Below, piece by piece: positions 17,420 through 27,457 of a DNA stretch of 64,000 nucleotides. The notes under the pieces are model-generated. The model did not search any database and was not told the origin of the DNA. It was given only the letters and a program-made list of their open reading frames with translations. Position numbers and translations under genes: made by a program. Position 1 is the stretch's first letter. Each line of letters opens with the position of its first letter. This DNA is from Akkermansiaceae bacterium UBA2367. GTDB lineage: Bacteria; Verrucomicrobiota; Verrucomicrobiia; Verrucomicrobiales; DEV007. Location of the stretch: the NCBI GenBank assembly GCA_002344525.1, contig DDTJ01000028.1, forward strand, positions 94,747 through 158,746, given 5' to 3'.

Positions 17420-18188
17420 ATGAAAGCCTCCGAAGAACCGAGCCGCTTTTGGATCATTTGGATGCTTTTCGGGCTATTGCTTCCTTTGTTCGCCATCTTT
17501 TTGCGAGTGCGACACCCGCCGCCGCCGCCCGATGCGGATCCGTCGGGTGAGCATGTCGTCGAAAATCCTCAGAATCGGGATGTCGTGATCACGACGGATC
17601 GGGAGGAGTCGGTAGACCTAGGAGACTGTTGAAAAACCCCGCAATGAAAAATCTGGCGATGTTTTTGTCTGGGAAGTCAGCGGCTTCGCCGGTTGCGTCG
17701 TGGATCGACCCTGCGGGCTGCGGCCCTTTTCCCGCCTGGCTTCGTTGCTCCTCAGTCGTGGAGCCCGCTCCACTCCTTCGTCGCGCCTCACCAAGCGGGA
17801 AAATGTCTCGCAGTTTTTCATCACGGGGTTTTTCAACAGTCTCCTAGCCTTGGAAGCAATCCTCGAGGAGGCGCTTTCCCTCGACGAAAACGGCATCGAG
17901 TCGTTCTTGCGAACCGACTACGAGCCGCTTGTGAAATGGCTGGACGAGCGATTTGAAGTGGAGCTGACCGCCATGACTCCATCGCAGATTTTCGATGCCG
18001 TTCCCCTGAATGACGTCAACTACGAGTTGAGAATCGATCCCGCGAGAGCAACCAAAGCAAATTTCCAAGCTTCGAGTATTTCTCGTCGTGAGCTTCTCAA
18101 GAGCATCTCCGACCACTGGGGCTTGCACCTCGAGATCAAATATGACGACGGTGGGCTTCCGACCGCAGTTCAAGTCACAAGTCGATAG
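17420..18188 (+). pseudogene. membrane-anchored protein gene interrupted by a MITE
   Basis: The gene starts at the ATG at 17420 and encodes a hydrophobic anchor (FWIIWMLFGLLLPLFAIFL) followed by a Pro-rich linker, but stops at 17630-17632 inside an inserted element. Removing 17622-17843 and one CTAG copy joins VDL to ALEAILEEAL in the same frame and gives an intact 180-codon gene ending at 18188. The C-terminal part (FEVELTAMTPSQIFDAVPLN, then ELLKSISDHWGLHLEIK) resembles a small STN/secretin-N-like fold, but I would not name a function. As it stands only a 70-residue anchor fragment can be made from the normal start. Confidence 0.8.
17622..17843. mobile_element. 222-bp MITE with 20-bp perfect terminal inverted repeats
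   Basis: Both ends read inward GAGACTGTTGAAAAACCCCG with no mismatch, and the symmetry continues imperfectly (ATGAAAAA on both sides after two mismatched bases). The element is flanked by a 4-bp target duplication, CTAG, at 17618-17621 and 17844-17847. It encodes no transposase; the one frame open through it is low complexity. CTAG targets and GAG/GGG...TGTT ends are consistent with mobilisation in trans by an IS5-type transposase, which I infer rather than see. No second copy is present in the window. Confidence 0.88.
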
Positions 18189-18398
18189 GATGGGAGTCAT
18201 ACGAAATCCTGAAAAGCTCTGGACGATTGCGGAGCGGAGTCCGGATCGGAGGTGGGGTCACTTCCGAGCCGTCTTCTGTCGGGAAACGCTCTCCCTTGCT
18301 GCTTCGCTGCGGCTCACCGGGACGGTTCGCCCTACCTGACTGCCGACGGATGGCTGGAGTAGGAAAATGGCACAACCAGCATGCAGGGTTGTCTCCGG

Positions 18399-19106
18399 TT
18401 ACGGTAGAGACAAGGGAGGTTCGACATGCTTCCACAGCACGTTTTTCCACGCCTCGTATCCTTCCCGGCTTAGGTGGACGCCGTCTGTGCTGAGTGCCGC
18501 AGGAAGATAGCCTTCGGAGTCCGCAAGTGATGCAAAGGAGTCTATCAGGGCATAGTCGTTTTTCCGAGCGATCTCCCGAATGACGTCGTTCATGACGTGG
18601 ATTTTATCGACATCAAAATATGACGAACCCAGCCCCTTTTTTTCGACGGCATCATTCACAACCGGGAGCACCGTAGAGACGAAGACCTTTGCTCCCGTTT
18701 CCTTGCCCGATGCGCACAGCGCCGCATATTGTTCCGAGAATGCTTCGCGCGAAAATCCAGCATGTGCGTTGTTTACGCCAATGGCGACAATGACGGCTTT
18801 GGGCTGCATGCCCTTCAGAAATTTTTTCGCAAAGGGAAGATAGCTGCTTGTGGTGCTGCCGCCAATGCCTGCATTGATTACAGGGACTTTTGGATCCACA
18901 AACAAAAGCCCGTCGGTGATGCTGTCCCCAAAAAGCACAAGGCCATCATTGGGGAATTGCGATTTCTGCATGGCAATCATCGATTCGCGCGTTGGGGCGT
19001 AGAGATGTCCCTGTGGCCGCGTTTCTGTGGCGCTTGGCTGAAATAGCGTTGTAGCGATGTACGCCACGAATGCGCCGACCCAGAAACTTGCGATGATTTT
19101 TTTCAT
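18399..19106 (-). CDS. SGNH/GDSL hydrolase, lower-GC gene
   Basis: This is a 235-residue secreted or membrane-anchored SGNH esterase. An N-terminal hydrophobic segment (MKKIIASFWVGAFVAYIATT) precedes the four family blocks: GLVLFGDSITDGL (block I, catalytic Ser), INAGIGGSTTSSYL (II, Gly), VIVAIGVNNAHAG (III, Asn), and STDGVHLSREGYEAW (V, Asp and His). Its length is typical of platelet-activating-factor-acetylhydrolase-like members. Base composition is visibly more AT-rich than its neighbours, with many AAA/ATT codons, which suggests acquisition by transfer. It sits next to the MITE-broken gene, in what looks like a small accessory patch. Confidence 0.88.
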   Translation of the reverse strand: MKKIIASFWVGAFVAYIATTLFQPSATETRPQGHLYAPTRESMIAMQKSQFPNDGLVLFGDSITDGLLFVDPKVPVINAGIGGSTTSSYLPFAKKFLKGMQPKAVIVAIGVNNAHAGFSREAFSEQYAALCASGKETGAKVFVSTVLPVVNDAVEKKGLGSSYFDVDKIHVMNDVIREIARKNDYALIDSFASLADSEGYLPAALSTDGVHLSREGYEAWKNVLWKHVEPPLSLP

Positions 19107-19225
19107 GGTGGCCCCGTATTCTATACCTATCCTGATAGGTCTTGTCGGTCAAAGGGAATCAATTCCAACTCTCGGCGACAGGCAATTTGTCAGGCCCGCG
19201 CAGCATCCAAGATGGATTCGGTTCC

Positions 19226-19297
19226 CCTACTCGTCCTCCTCCTCATACTCCTACTCCCCGGATTTCGAGTAGGAGTATGAGGAGGAGGACGAGTAGG
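19226..19297. terminator. 31-bp perfect hairpin downstream of lon
   Basis: The arms 19226-19256 and 19267-19297 are perfectly complementary over 31 bp, around the 10-nt loop CCCGGATTTC. One arm is almost pure pyrimidine and the other almost pure purine, built from TACTC and CCTCCTC units at roughly 7-nt spacing. It lies 12 bp beyond the stop of lon (minus strand). Nothing is coded here. There is no clear U-run, so a stabilising or rho-blocking hairpin is as likely as a classical terminator. Confidence 0.6.
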
Positions 19298-19308
19298 AGG
19301 CTCGGCCC

Positions 19309-21717
<2,409 letters not shown>

Positions 21718-21790
21718 TCCAAGGAAAGGGGCAAAAAGGCATGGCCGGGGCCGCGGAGGTCGGGGGGGGACCGCGTCCGGGCCTCGTGGG

Positions 21791-22195
21791 TCAGGCTAGC
21801 GGCAGGACGAGGCGGAGGAGGCCGTTCTCCTGCTTCGCGGTGACGCGGTGGGGGGCGATCTCGGCGGGCAGGACGATCTCGCGGGCGAAGCGCCCGCATT
21901 CGATCTCCATGGTCAGGACCTGGCGACATCGGCTCGACGTGTCCCGCGCGGGCAGGGGCGGCTTGCGCTCGCCGGAGACGCGGATGCGGTCGGAGAGGGC
22001 GTCCACGCTGATGTCGCCTTTCTCCACCCCGGCGAGATCGACCCAGATCTCGATGCGGTCGTCGTAGCGGTAGGCGGTGATGTCAGGCTCCCAGCCCCCG
22101 GGGGAGCGGAAACTGGAGAAATGGAGCCGGTTCAAATCGTGGGCGACATCGCCCATGCGACCGATCATGCGGGTGAGTCGGACCTTCCGTGGCAT
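21791..22195 (-). CDS. Hsp20/alpha-crystallin family small heat-shock protein
   Basis: This is a 134-residue ATP-independent holdase. After a short helical N-terminal arm, the alpha-crystallin domain runs from about residue 35 (WEPDITAYRYDDRIEIWVDL) to the end. The conserved LAGVEKGDISVDALSDRIRV and GRFAREIVLPAEI strands are present, as is the G-x-L motif of strand beta9 in ENGLLRLVLPL. The C-terminal I-x-I anchor seems to be missing; the protein ends at LPLA, so it may form only small oligomers. It is the first gene of an hsp20-lon unit. Confidence 0.9.
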   Translation of the reverse strand: MPRKVRLTRMIGRMGDVAHDLNRLHFSSFRSPGGWEPDITAYRYDDRIEIWVDLAGVEKGDISVDALSDRIRVSGERKPPLPARDTSSRCRQVLTMEIECGRFAREIVLPAEIAPHRVTAKQENGLLRLVLPLA

Positions 22196-22266
22196 AGAGG
22201 GGAAGGGTAAGGGGAAATGCGGGGAATTTCAATGGCGGTTGACGGGCGGCGACGGACGCGGGCACG

Positions 22267-23640
22267 TCACTTCACCCGATAGACCGCCCCGTAGGCGTCC
22301 GCGTTTTGGCCGACCTCCAAGGCTTTGTCGCCGAAGGTCGCGGGAGCGACGCAGGCGCCGGCGATGGCCAGCCGCCCGTCGGGATGCCAAGCCATGGTGT
22401 AGGCGTTGTCGCCCTTGGCCCCGCCGTCGTGGAGGAGCCACAGCAGATCGCCCTTGTCGTCGAGCGCGGCGGTGAGGATGTCCGTGCCGCCCCGCGAGAC
22501 GAGTTCCCGCCCGCAGAAGGTCGCCGTGGCGGAGAACTCGCCGGTGACGAAGCAGCCGCCGGAGCCGTCGGTCGCGACCCCTAGGCAGTAGTCGGTGGCG
22601 CCGGGGCTTTGCAGGACGCGGGTCCATCGCAGCGCGCCATTGGCGGCGAAGCTGGCGAGGAAGCCGTCGTTGTCCTTGGCATCCTGCGAGGAAACCGTCC
22701 CGTCCGGGAGCTGGAGTTCACCCTTGAACATTCCCGCGCCCCAGACTCGCCCCTCGGCATCGACCGCGATCTCGTGGAATCCCGCGCTCGGCGTTCCCCC
22801 GACGGCGGCGAACCACAGGCCGTTGCCCTCGGGGTCCAGCTTCAGCACCACGGCGGACTGGGTCTTGCCCGCATCGATGGCGAGCGTGCCCATCGTTCCC
22901 GAGCCGCTGCCACTGCCGCCGATGTAGATGCAGTCCTGCGCATCGACCCCGACGCCGTGGCCGCTGCCGCTGAAGGAGCCGGAGCTCGTCTTCACCCACC
23001 GCAGCTCGCCCGACGGGCTGTATTTGGCGCAGAAGAGCGGACGGCCTGTCCCGCCCACGCTCACGGTCTGGTCGCCGAACTTCGCCTCTCCGACGACGGC
23101 CCCTGACACGATCAGGTCGCCCCGGCTGTCGATGGCGATGGCGTGGCCGTAGTCGTAGCCCTTACCGCCCGCGGTCCTCAGCCAGAGCAGGTCGCCGTCG
23201 GGGGAGTATTTGGCCACGAAGATGTCGTATTCGCCCTGATTGGAAACGGTCGCACCATCCGCCTGCGCGTCGGTGCTCTCGTAATGACCGGTCGTATAGA
23301 GATTGCCGTCGGCGTCCGCCACCACTCCGTAGGCGCGGTCCACCAAGCTGCCGCCGAAGCTGCGCACCCAGAGGAAGCGGCCGTCCTTGGACAGCTTCGC
23401 GAGGAAGGAATCCATTTTTCCGAGGCCAGTGCGCTTCACTTCGCCGAAGGTGCCGTCGTCCGTCGTTTCTCCGGCGAGGAGGACATTGCCCTCGCGGTCG
23501 AAGGCCACGGCCCGCGTCTTGTCGCCCAAAGCGCCTCCGCCTCCCGAGACCCATTCGACGAGCGGATCGGCGGCATGGGTGGCGGCGAGCGGGACAAGGA
23601 GCAGGGCGGCGAGCAAAGAGGGTCGGGTCGGGGATCTCAT
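22267..23640 (-). CDS. exported SBBP-repeat beta-propeller protein
   Basis: This is a 457-residue exported protein. A signal peptide (PSLLAALLLVPLAATHA) leads into repeats of about 50 residues with the SBBP pattern: GNVLLAGETTDDGTFGE, GNLYTTGHYESTDAQ, GDLIVSGAVVGEAKFGD, DCIYIGGSGSGSG, GRVWGAGMFKGELQ and GGCFVTGEFSATATF. Each is followed by 'xxDxFLAKLSxDGxxLWVRSFGG'-type strands. That adds up to about seven blades. Such repeat proteins bind surfaces or partners rather than catalyse. The ligand is unknown. The gene is divergent from the sulfatase. Confidence 0.85.
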   Translation of the reverse strand: MRSPTRPSLLAALLLVPLAATHAADPLVEWVSGGGGALGDKTRAVAFDREGNVLLAGETTDDGTFGEVKRTGLGKMDSFLAKLSKDGRFLWVRSFGGSLVDRAYGVVADADGNLYTTGHYESTDAQADGATVSNQGEYDIFVAKYSPDGDLLWLRTAGGKGYDYGHAIAIDSRGDLIVSGAVVGEAKFGDQTVSVGGTGRPLFCAKYSPSGELRWVKTSSGSFSGSGHGVGVDAQDCIYIGGSGSGSGTMGTLAIDAGKTQSAVVLKLDPEGNGLWFAAVGGTPSAGFHEIAVDAEGRVWGAGMFKGELQLPDGTVSSQDAKDNDGFLASFAANGALRWTRVLQSPGATDYCLGVATDGSGGCFVTGEFSATATFCGRELVSRGGTDILTAALDDKGDLLWLLHDGGAKGDNAYTMAWHPDGRLAIAGACVAPATFGDKALEVGQNADAYGAVYRVK

Positions 23641-23775
23641 AGGGTTTCGTGAAACACCGCCAAGATGCCGCGTTTATCAACCCCGCCCCGCGTTTGCGCC
23701 GGACGCGCACGGCGGAACCCAGTCGATCGTGTCCATTGCGCCGCCTGTGCGAATCGCGTATCCTTGCAAGTCCGT

Positions 23776-25263
23776 ATGAAGCTGCGCTCCCTTTCCCCCG
23801 CCCCCCTCGCCCTCCTCTTTCCTTTGCTGGCGCTTCCGGCGGCGGCGCAGGAGAAGCTGAACGTCCTCTTCATCCTCGCCGACGACCTCGGATACCGCGA
23901 CGTGGGCTTCAACCATCCCGAGACCTTCTACGAGACGCCGAACCTCGACAACCTCGCCGCGAGCGGGATGGTCTTCACCGACTTCTACGCGGCCTCTCCG
24001 GTCTGCTCGCCGACCCGCGCGAGCATCCTCACCGGGAAACACCCCGCCCGCCTCGGGACGACGAACTACTTCACGGGCCAGCGCGCCGGCAAGTTCGACC
24101 CGGCGGATTTCGCGAACGAGCTCGCGCCTGCCGAGATCACCCTCGCCGAGGCCTTCAAAGAGGCCGGCTACCGCACCGCCCACATCGGCAAATGGCATCT
24201 CGGCGGGGCGGGCGCGCTGCCGACGGACCAAGGATTCGACCTGAACCGGGGCGGGGGCGAGAACGGCCATCCCCGCAGCTATTTCTCGCCCTACAAGAAC
24301 ATCGAGAACCTCGCCTCCGGACCCGAGGGCGAATACCTCACCTCGCGCCTCGCCGAGGAGTCCGCCGCTTTCCTCGACGAGGTGGCGAAAAGCGGCCAGC
24401 CCTTCTTCCTCCACCTCTCCTTCTACGCTCCCCACACCCCCTTGCAGGCCCCGCAGGAGCTGATCGAGAAATACCAAAAGAAGGCCGCCGCCCTCGGTCT
24501 CGGCGACGAGGAGGGCGCCCTCGAACCGGGCCGCGAACGCCAGGTCTGGCCCGACACGGAGGAGCCGCGGAAAGTCCGCATCCGCCAAGACCACGCCGTC
24601 TACGCCGCGATGATCGAGAGCCTCGACAGCGCCGTCGGGCGCGTCCTCGCCAAGCTCGATGCCCTGAACCTGCGCGACAACACCGCCATCGTCTTCACCT
24701 CGGACAACGGGGGCCTTTCCACCGACGAGGGCCATCCCACCTCGAACCTGCCCTACCGCGCGGGCAAGGGCTGGATCTACGAGGGCGGCCTGCGCGTTCC
24801 CCTCGCGATCCGCTGGCCCGGCGTCGCCTCGGCGGGCAAGGTCTGCAACGTGCCGGCCACGAGCACGGATTTCTATCCCACCCTGCTTGAGATGGCCGGC
24901 CTCCCCGCGAAGCCGGAGCAGCATCTCGACGGGGTCAGCTTCGTGCCTCTGTTGCGCAACCCCTTCGCCAAGTTCGACCGCGGGCCGATTTTCTTCCACT
25001 ACCCGCACTACTCCAACCAAGGCGGCTTCCCCGCGAGCGCGGTGCGCAAAGGCAACCACAAGCTCATCCAGGATCTCGAGGACGGGGCCTACGAACTCTA
25101 CGACCTGCCCACCGATTCGCAGGAGCACAACAACCTCGAGCAGCTCGAAGGCGAGTTGCTCAAGGAGTTTTCGGCGTTGCTGGACGAGTGGCGGAAGGAG
25201 GTCGGGGCGAAGCCGCTGAAGAAAAGCGCGGCGAACGGAGCCGAGCCTCCGGGCTTGTGGTGA
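23776..25263 (+). CDS. exported sulfatase (formylglycine type)
   Basis: This is a 495-residue secreted sulfatase that would release sulfate from a sulfated glycan. The ATG at 23776 gives a signal peptide (LSPAPLALLFPLLALPAAA). The metal site begins with NVLFILADDLGYRDVGF (the two Asp ligands). The formylglycine signature is CSPTRASILTG (C-x-P-x-R) near residue 79, so the active-site Cys needs oxidation by an FGE or anaerobic maturase, neither of which is in the window. GKWHLGG and IVFTSDNGG are further conserved blocks. Length and order match family S1. The neighbouring oxidoreductase converges on it from the other strand. Confidence 0.95.
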   Translation: MKLRSLSPAPLALLFPLLALPAAAQEKLNVLFILADDLGYRDVGFNHPETFYETPNLDNLAASGMVFTDFYAASPVCSPTRASILTGKHPARLGTTNYFTGQRAGKFDPADFANELAPAEITLAEAFKEAGYRTAHIGKWHLGGAGALPTDQGFDLNRGGGENGHPRSYFSPYKNIENLASGPEGEYLTSRLAEESAAFLDEVAKSGQPFFLHLSFYAPHTPLQAPQELIEKYQKKAAALGLGDEEGALEPGRERQVWPDTEEPRKVRIRQDHAVYAAMIESLDSAVGRVLAKLDALNLRDNTAIVFTSDNGGLSTDEGHPTSNLPYRAGKGWIYEGGLRVPLAIRWPGVASAGKVCNVPATSTDFYPTLLEMAGLPAKPEQHLDGVSFVPLLRNPFAKFDRGPIFFHYPHYSNQGGFPASAVRKGNHKLIQDLEDGAYELYDLPTDSQEHNNLEQLEGELLKEFSALLDEWRKEVGAKPLKKSAANGAEPPGLW

Positions 25264-25272
25264 TTTTCCTCT

Positions 25273-25350
25273 TACTCGATACTCTTACCTCCTTACTCTT
25301 ACTCGGGGGAGGAGTAAGAGGTAAGAGTAAGGAGGTAAGAGTATCGAGTA
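25273..25350. terminator. 30-bp perfect hairpin between convergent genes
   Basis: The arms 25273-25302 and 25321-25350 are perfectly complementary over 30 bp with an 18-nt loop; an alternative 9-bp inner stem (CTCTTACTC/GAGTAAGAG) can form inside. The arms are made of TACTCNN/CTTACNN heptads, pyrimidine-rich on one side and purine-rich on the other, like the hairpin after lon. It fills the gap between the stop of the sulfatase and the stop of the convergent oxidoreductase, so a bidirectional terminator role is likely. Confidence 0.65.
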
Positions 25351-25357
25351 TCGACCC

Positions 25358-26407
25358 TTACGAAAGGAAAACCCTAGCGCCGCCGTTCCGTGCGCTCTCG
25401 TAGATCGCGCAGATGAGGGCGACGGCCCGCCGCGCTTCGCGCCCGTCGACGCGCGGGGAACGGCCCTCGCGGATGGCGCGGACGACATCTTCGAAATTGC
25501 GCTGGTGCCCGTCGAAATTGATCGCCTTCGGATCGTTCGCCCCGAGGCCCTTGCCGACGCTCCCCTGCATCAATTCGGCGCGGACGGTCTCGTCCTGCGG
25601 GGCCGGCTCGGCGAAGTCCCAGACGCGGAATTTCTCGTCCACGAGGAAGACCGAGCCCTTGTCGCCGCAGAGCTGCACCTCGGCGGGATGCCCGGTCGAG
25701 GACCAGCAGGCGGTCGAGCCTTGGATGACGCCCCGCGCCCCGCTCTTGAATTCGAGGATGGCCACGGCGGTGTCCTCCACCTCGATGCCGGTGTGGGCGA
25801 GGCAGGCGGTCGAGGCCGAGACCGAGGCGACGTCCCCGGCGAGGTAAAGGAGCTGGTCGACGAGGTGGATGGACTGGTTCATCAGCGCCCCGCCGCCGTC
25901 GAGCGCCCAAGTGCCGCGCCACGCGCCGGAGTCGTAGTATTCCTGGCTGCGCCACCATTTCACATAGGCGTCGCACAGGGTCAGCTTGCCGAAGCGCCCC
26001 TCTTCGACCGCTCGCTTGAAGTGGTCCATGGCCGGGTGGAAGCGGCGGTTGAAGATGCCCGAGAGCGTCACCCCGGCCTCGTCGCAGGCGGCGATCATCT
26101 GGTCGACGCGTTCGGGGGTGATTTCGAGGGGTTTTTCGCAGATGACGTGCTTGCCCGCCTTGGCGGCGGCGAGGGCGGGCTCGAGGTGGGCTCCGCTCGG
26201 AGTGGCGATAGTCACGATCTCCAGCTCGGGATCGGCGAGGAAGGCGTCGAGGTCGGTGTAGCCTTTTCCGCCGTGCTCGGCGACGAGGGCCTCCACTGCA
26301 TCGGCGCGGCGACCGTAGAAGGAATGCAGCTCGCCGTCCTCCATGGCGAGGATCGCTTTGGCGTGGAAATTGGCGATCATGCCGGCTCCGATGATTCCGA
26401 ATTTCAT
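25358..26407 (-). CDS. Gfo/Idh/MocA family NAD(P)-dependent oxidoreductase
   Basis: This is a 349-residue sugar or cyclitol dehydrogenase-like enzyme. The Rossmann fold opens at residue 1 with MKFGIIGAGMIANFHAKAI (GxGxxA). The conserved EKP motif is in GKHVICEKPLEITPE near residue 95, and the C-terminal alpha/beta domain includes GGALMNQSIHLVDQLLYLAG with the catalytic-region His-x-x-Asp. The end (RAIREGRSPRVDGREARRAV) is typical. It has no signal peptide, so it is cytoplasmic. The pairing with a sulfatase suggests glycan catabolism, but the genes are convergent and not an operon. Confidence 0.93.
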   Translation of the reverse strand: MKFGIIGAGMIANFHAKAILAMEDGELHSFYGRRADAVEALVAEHGGKGYTDLDAFLADPELEIVTIATPSGAHLEPALAAAKAGKHVICEKPLEITPERVDQMIAACDEAGVTLSGIFNRRFHPAMDHFKRAVEEGRFGKLTLCDAYVKWWRSQEYYDSGAWRGTWALDGGGALMNQSIHLVDQLLYLAGDVASVSASTACLAHTGIEVEDTAVAILEFKSGARGVIQGSTACWSSTGHPAEVQLCGDKGSVFLVDEKFRVWDFAEPAPQDETVRAELMQGSVGKGLGANDPKAINFDGHQRNFEDVVRAIREGRSPRVDGREARRAVALICAIYESARNGGARVFLS

Positions 26408-26539
26408 GGTGGGAAGAGTAAGAGGATGGGGTGGGGGATCGGGTCGAAAGCGCCACCCTAGCCCGCCGCGTCAGGGCGTCAAGGCGGGGCTGCCGGCAAT
26501 TGAGGGATCGATGCGCTCGCGGAAATCACAAAAAACCGC

Positions 26540-26568
26540 TTGCCCGTTCCGGCGACCGGTGGCAACTT
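26540..26568 (+). promoter_or_regulatory. putative promoter of rplU-rpmA
   Basis: TTGCCC (26540-26545) and CAACTT (26563-26568) are 17 bp apart, 29 bp in front of the rplU start. The -35 box resembles that of the tRNA-Ala promoter (TTGCC) at the same spacing, but the -10 box is poor. GGAAGAG ahead of the ATG at 26597 is a good ribosome binding site. Confidence 0.35.
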
Positions 26569-26596
26569 TCCCGCCCTCCAACCAAGGAAGAGAGCC

Positions 26597-26905
26597 ATGG
26601 CCTACGCAATTATCAAGACCGGTGGAAAGCAATACCGTGTCGCCGCCGGCGACAAGATCGACGTCGAGAAACTCGACGCCTCGGTCGGTGACACCGTGAC
26701 CCTCGGTGAAGTCCTCGCCTCGGGCGAAGGCGATTCCCTCACTATCGGCTCGCCCTTCATTGACGGTGCCAAGGTCGTCGCCAAGGTCGTGGACCAGTTC
26801 CGCGACAAGAAGGTGATCGCTTTCAAGTTCAAGCGCCGCAAAGGCTTCCACAAGACCAAGGGCCATCGCCGCCATCTCACCCGCCTTGAGATCGTCTCGA
26901 TCTGA
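26597..26905 (+). CDS. rplU: 50S ribosomal protein L21
   Basis: This is a 102-residue ribosomal protein. MAYAIIKTGGKQYRVAAGDK is the family N-terminus, and the C-terminal block KVIAFKFKRRKGFHKTKGHR (K-R-R-K-x-x-H/K-x-x-x-G-H-R) is the L21 signature that binds 23S rRNA. The ATG at 26597 is preceded by GGAAGAG. An in-frame upstream start would only add an unrelated Pro-rich stretch. rpmA follows after 27 bp; the L21-L27 pair is conserved across bacteria. Confidence 0.97.
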   Translation: MAYAIIKTGGKQYRVAAGDKIDVEKLDASVGDTVTLGEVLASGEGDSLTIGSPFIDGAKVVAKVVDQFRDKKVIAFKFKRRKGFHKTKGHRRHLTRLEIVSI

Positions 26906-26932
26906 TCCAGGCACAGCACCCCTCCCCACACC

Positions 26933-27184
26933 ATGGCCCACAAGAAAGGACAAGGCAGCGTCAAGAACGGTCGCGACAGCCAGAGCAAGCGGCGCGGCGT
27001 GAAGAAATTCGGCGGCGAACGCGTCGTCCCCGGCAACATCATCCTGCGCCAGTGCGGCACGAAGTGGCATCCCGGCAAGAATGTGGGCCTCGGTCGTGAC
27101 TACACGATCTACTCGCTCGTCGAGGGCGCGGTGCGCTTCGACCAGAACGGTCGTCGCGTCAACGTCGATCCCGCAGCCGTTTGA
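26933..27184 (+). CDS. rpmA: 50S ribosomal protein L27
   Basis: This is an 83-residue ribosomal protein near the peptidyl-transferase centre. It begins MAHKKGQGSVKNGRDSQSKR directly, with no cleavable leader of the Firmicutes type. GGERVVPGNIILRQCGTKWH and GKNVGLGRDYTIYSLVEGAV are the usual blocks (compare IIVRQRGT in E. coli; here LRQCGT). It is co-transcribed with rplU and followed by a hairpin plus T6 tract at 27220-27258. obgE, often next, is absent here. Confidence 0.97.
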   Translation: MAHKKGQGSVKNGRDSQSKRRGVKKFGGERVVPGNIILRQCGTKWHPGKNVGLGRDYTIYSLVEGAVRFDQNGRRVNVDPAAV

Positions 27185-27211
27185 CGCGCGCGACGCTCGC
27201 GCCGCGCGAAA

Positions 27212-27308
27212 TCCAAAGACCGAAATCCGAAGCGCGAACTTCGGGTTTCGGCTTTTTTGTTTTCGGCCCTTGAGCTTCGGATTTCGGGTTTCGAGCTTCG
27301 GATTTCCT
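27212..27308. repeat. 7-nt phased TTCGGATT/GAAATCC repeat tract
   Basis: The intergenic stretch reads in steps of seven: on one side GAAATCC-type units, then CGGATTT, CGGGTTT, CGAGCTT, CGGATTT. The same motif recurs at 42948-42985. The left end folds into the rpmA terminator; the right end could pair with either arm. Apart from this tract, the 273-bp gap between rpmA and the next gene holds no gene I can support. Confidence 0.6.
27220..27258 (+). terminator. intrinsic-type terminator after rpmA, built of heptad repeats
   Basis: CCGAAATCCGAAG (27220-27232) pairs with CTTCGGGTTTCGG (27239-27251) with one G-T pair, around loop CGCGAA, and is followed at once by C and six Ts. This is a good rho-independent terminator for rplU-rpmA. 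The arms are themselves made of the 7-nt TTCGGRN motif that continues to about 27306. Confidence 0.7.
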
Positions 27309-27457
27309 GCCCCGGATCTCCCAAAGTGGCATTTTCGTGGGAAATCGTGCCCTTTTCCCTTGTCGCGATTTTTAAAAAACGATAGGAAAGCCGTTGGCCA
27401 TCACTGCGGTCCGCGTTTTCACGACTTTTCCAAACCCCCAGATCCCCGAGCCACGAC

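Noticed and set aside
17629..17847. 72-codon open frame running through the MITE
   Set aside because: It begins and ends in the terminal repeats, is low complexity, and has no similarity to any transposase motif.
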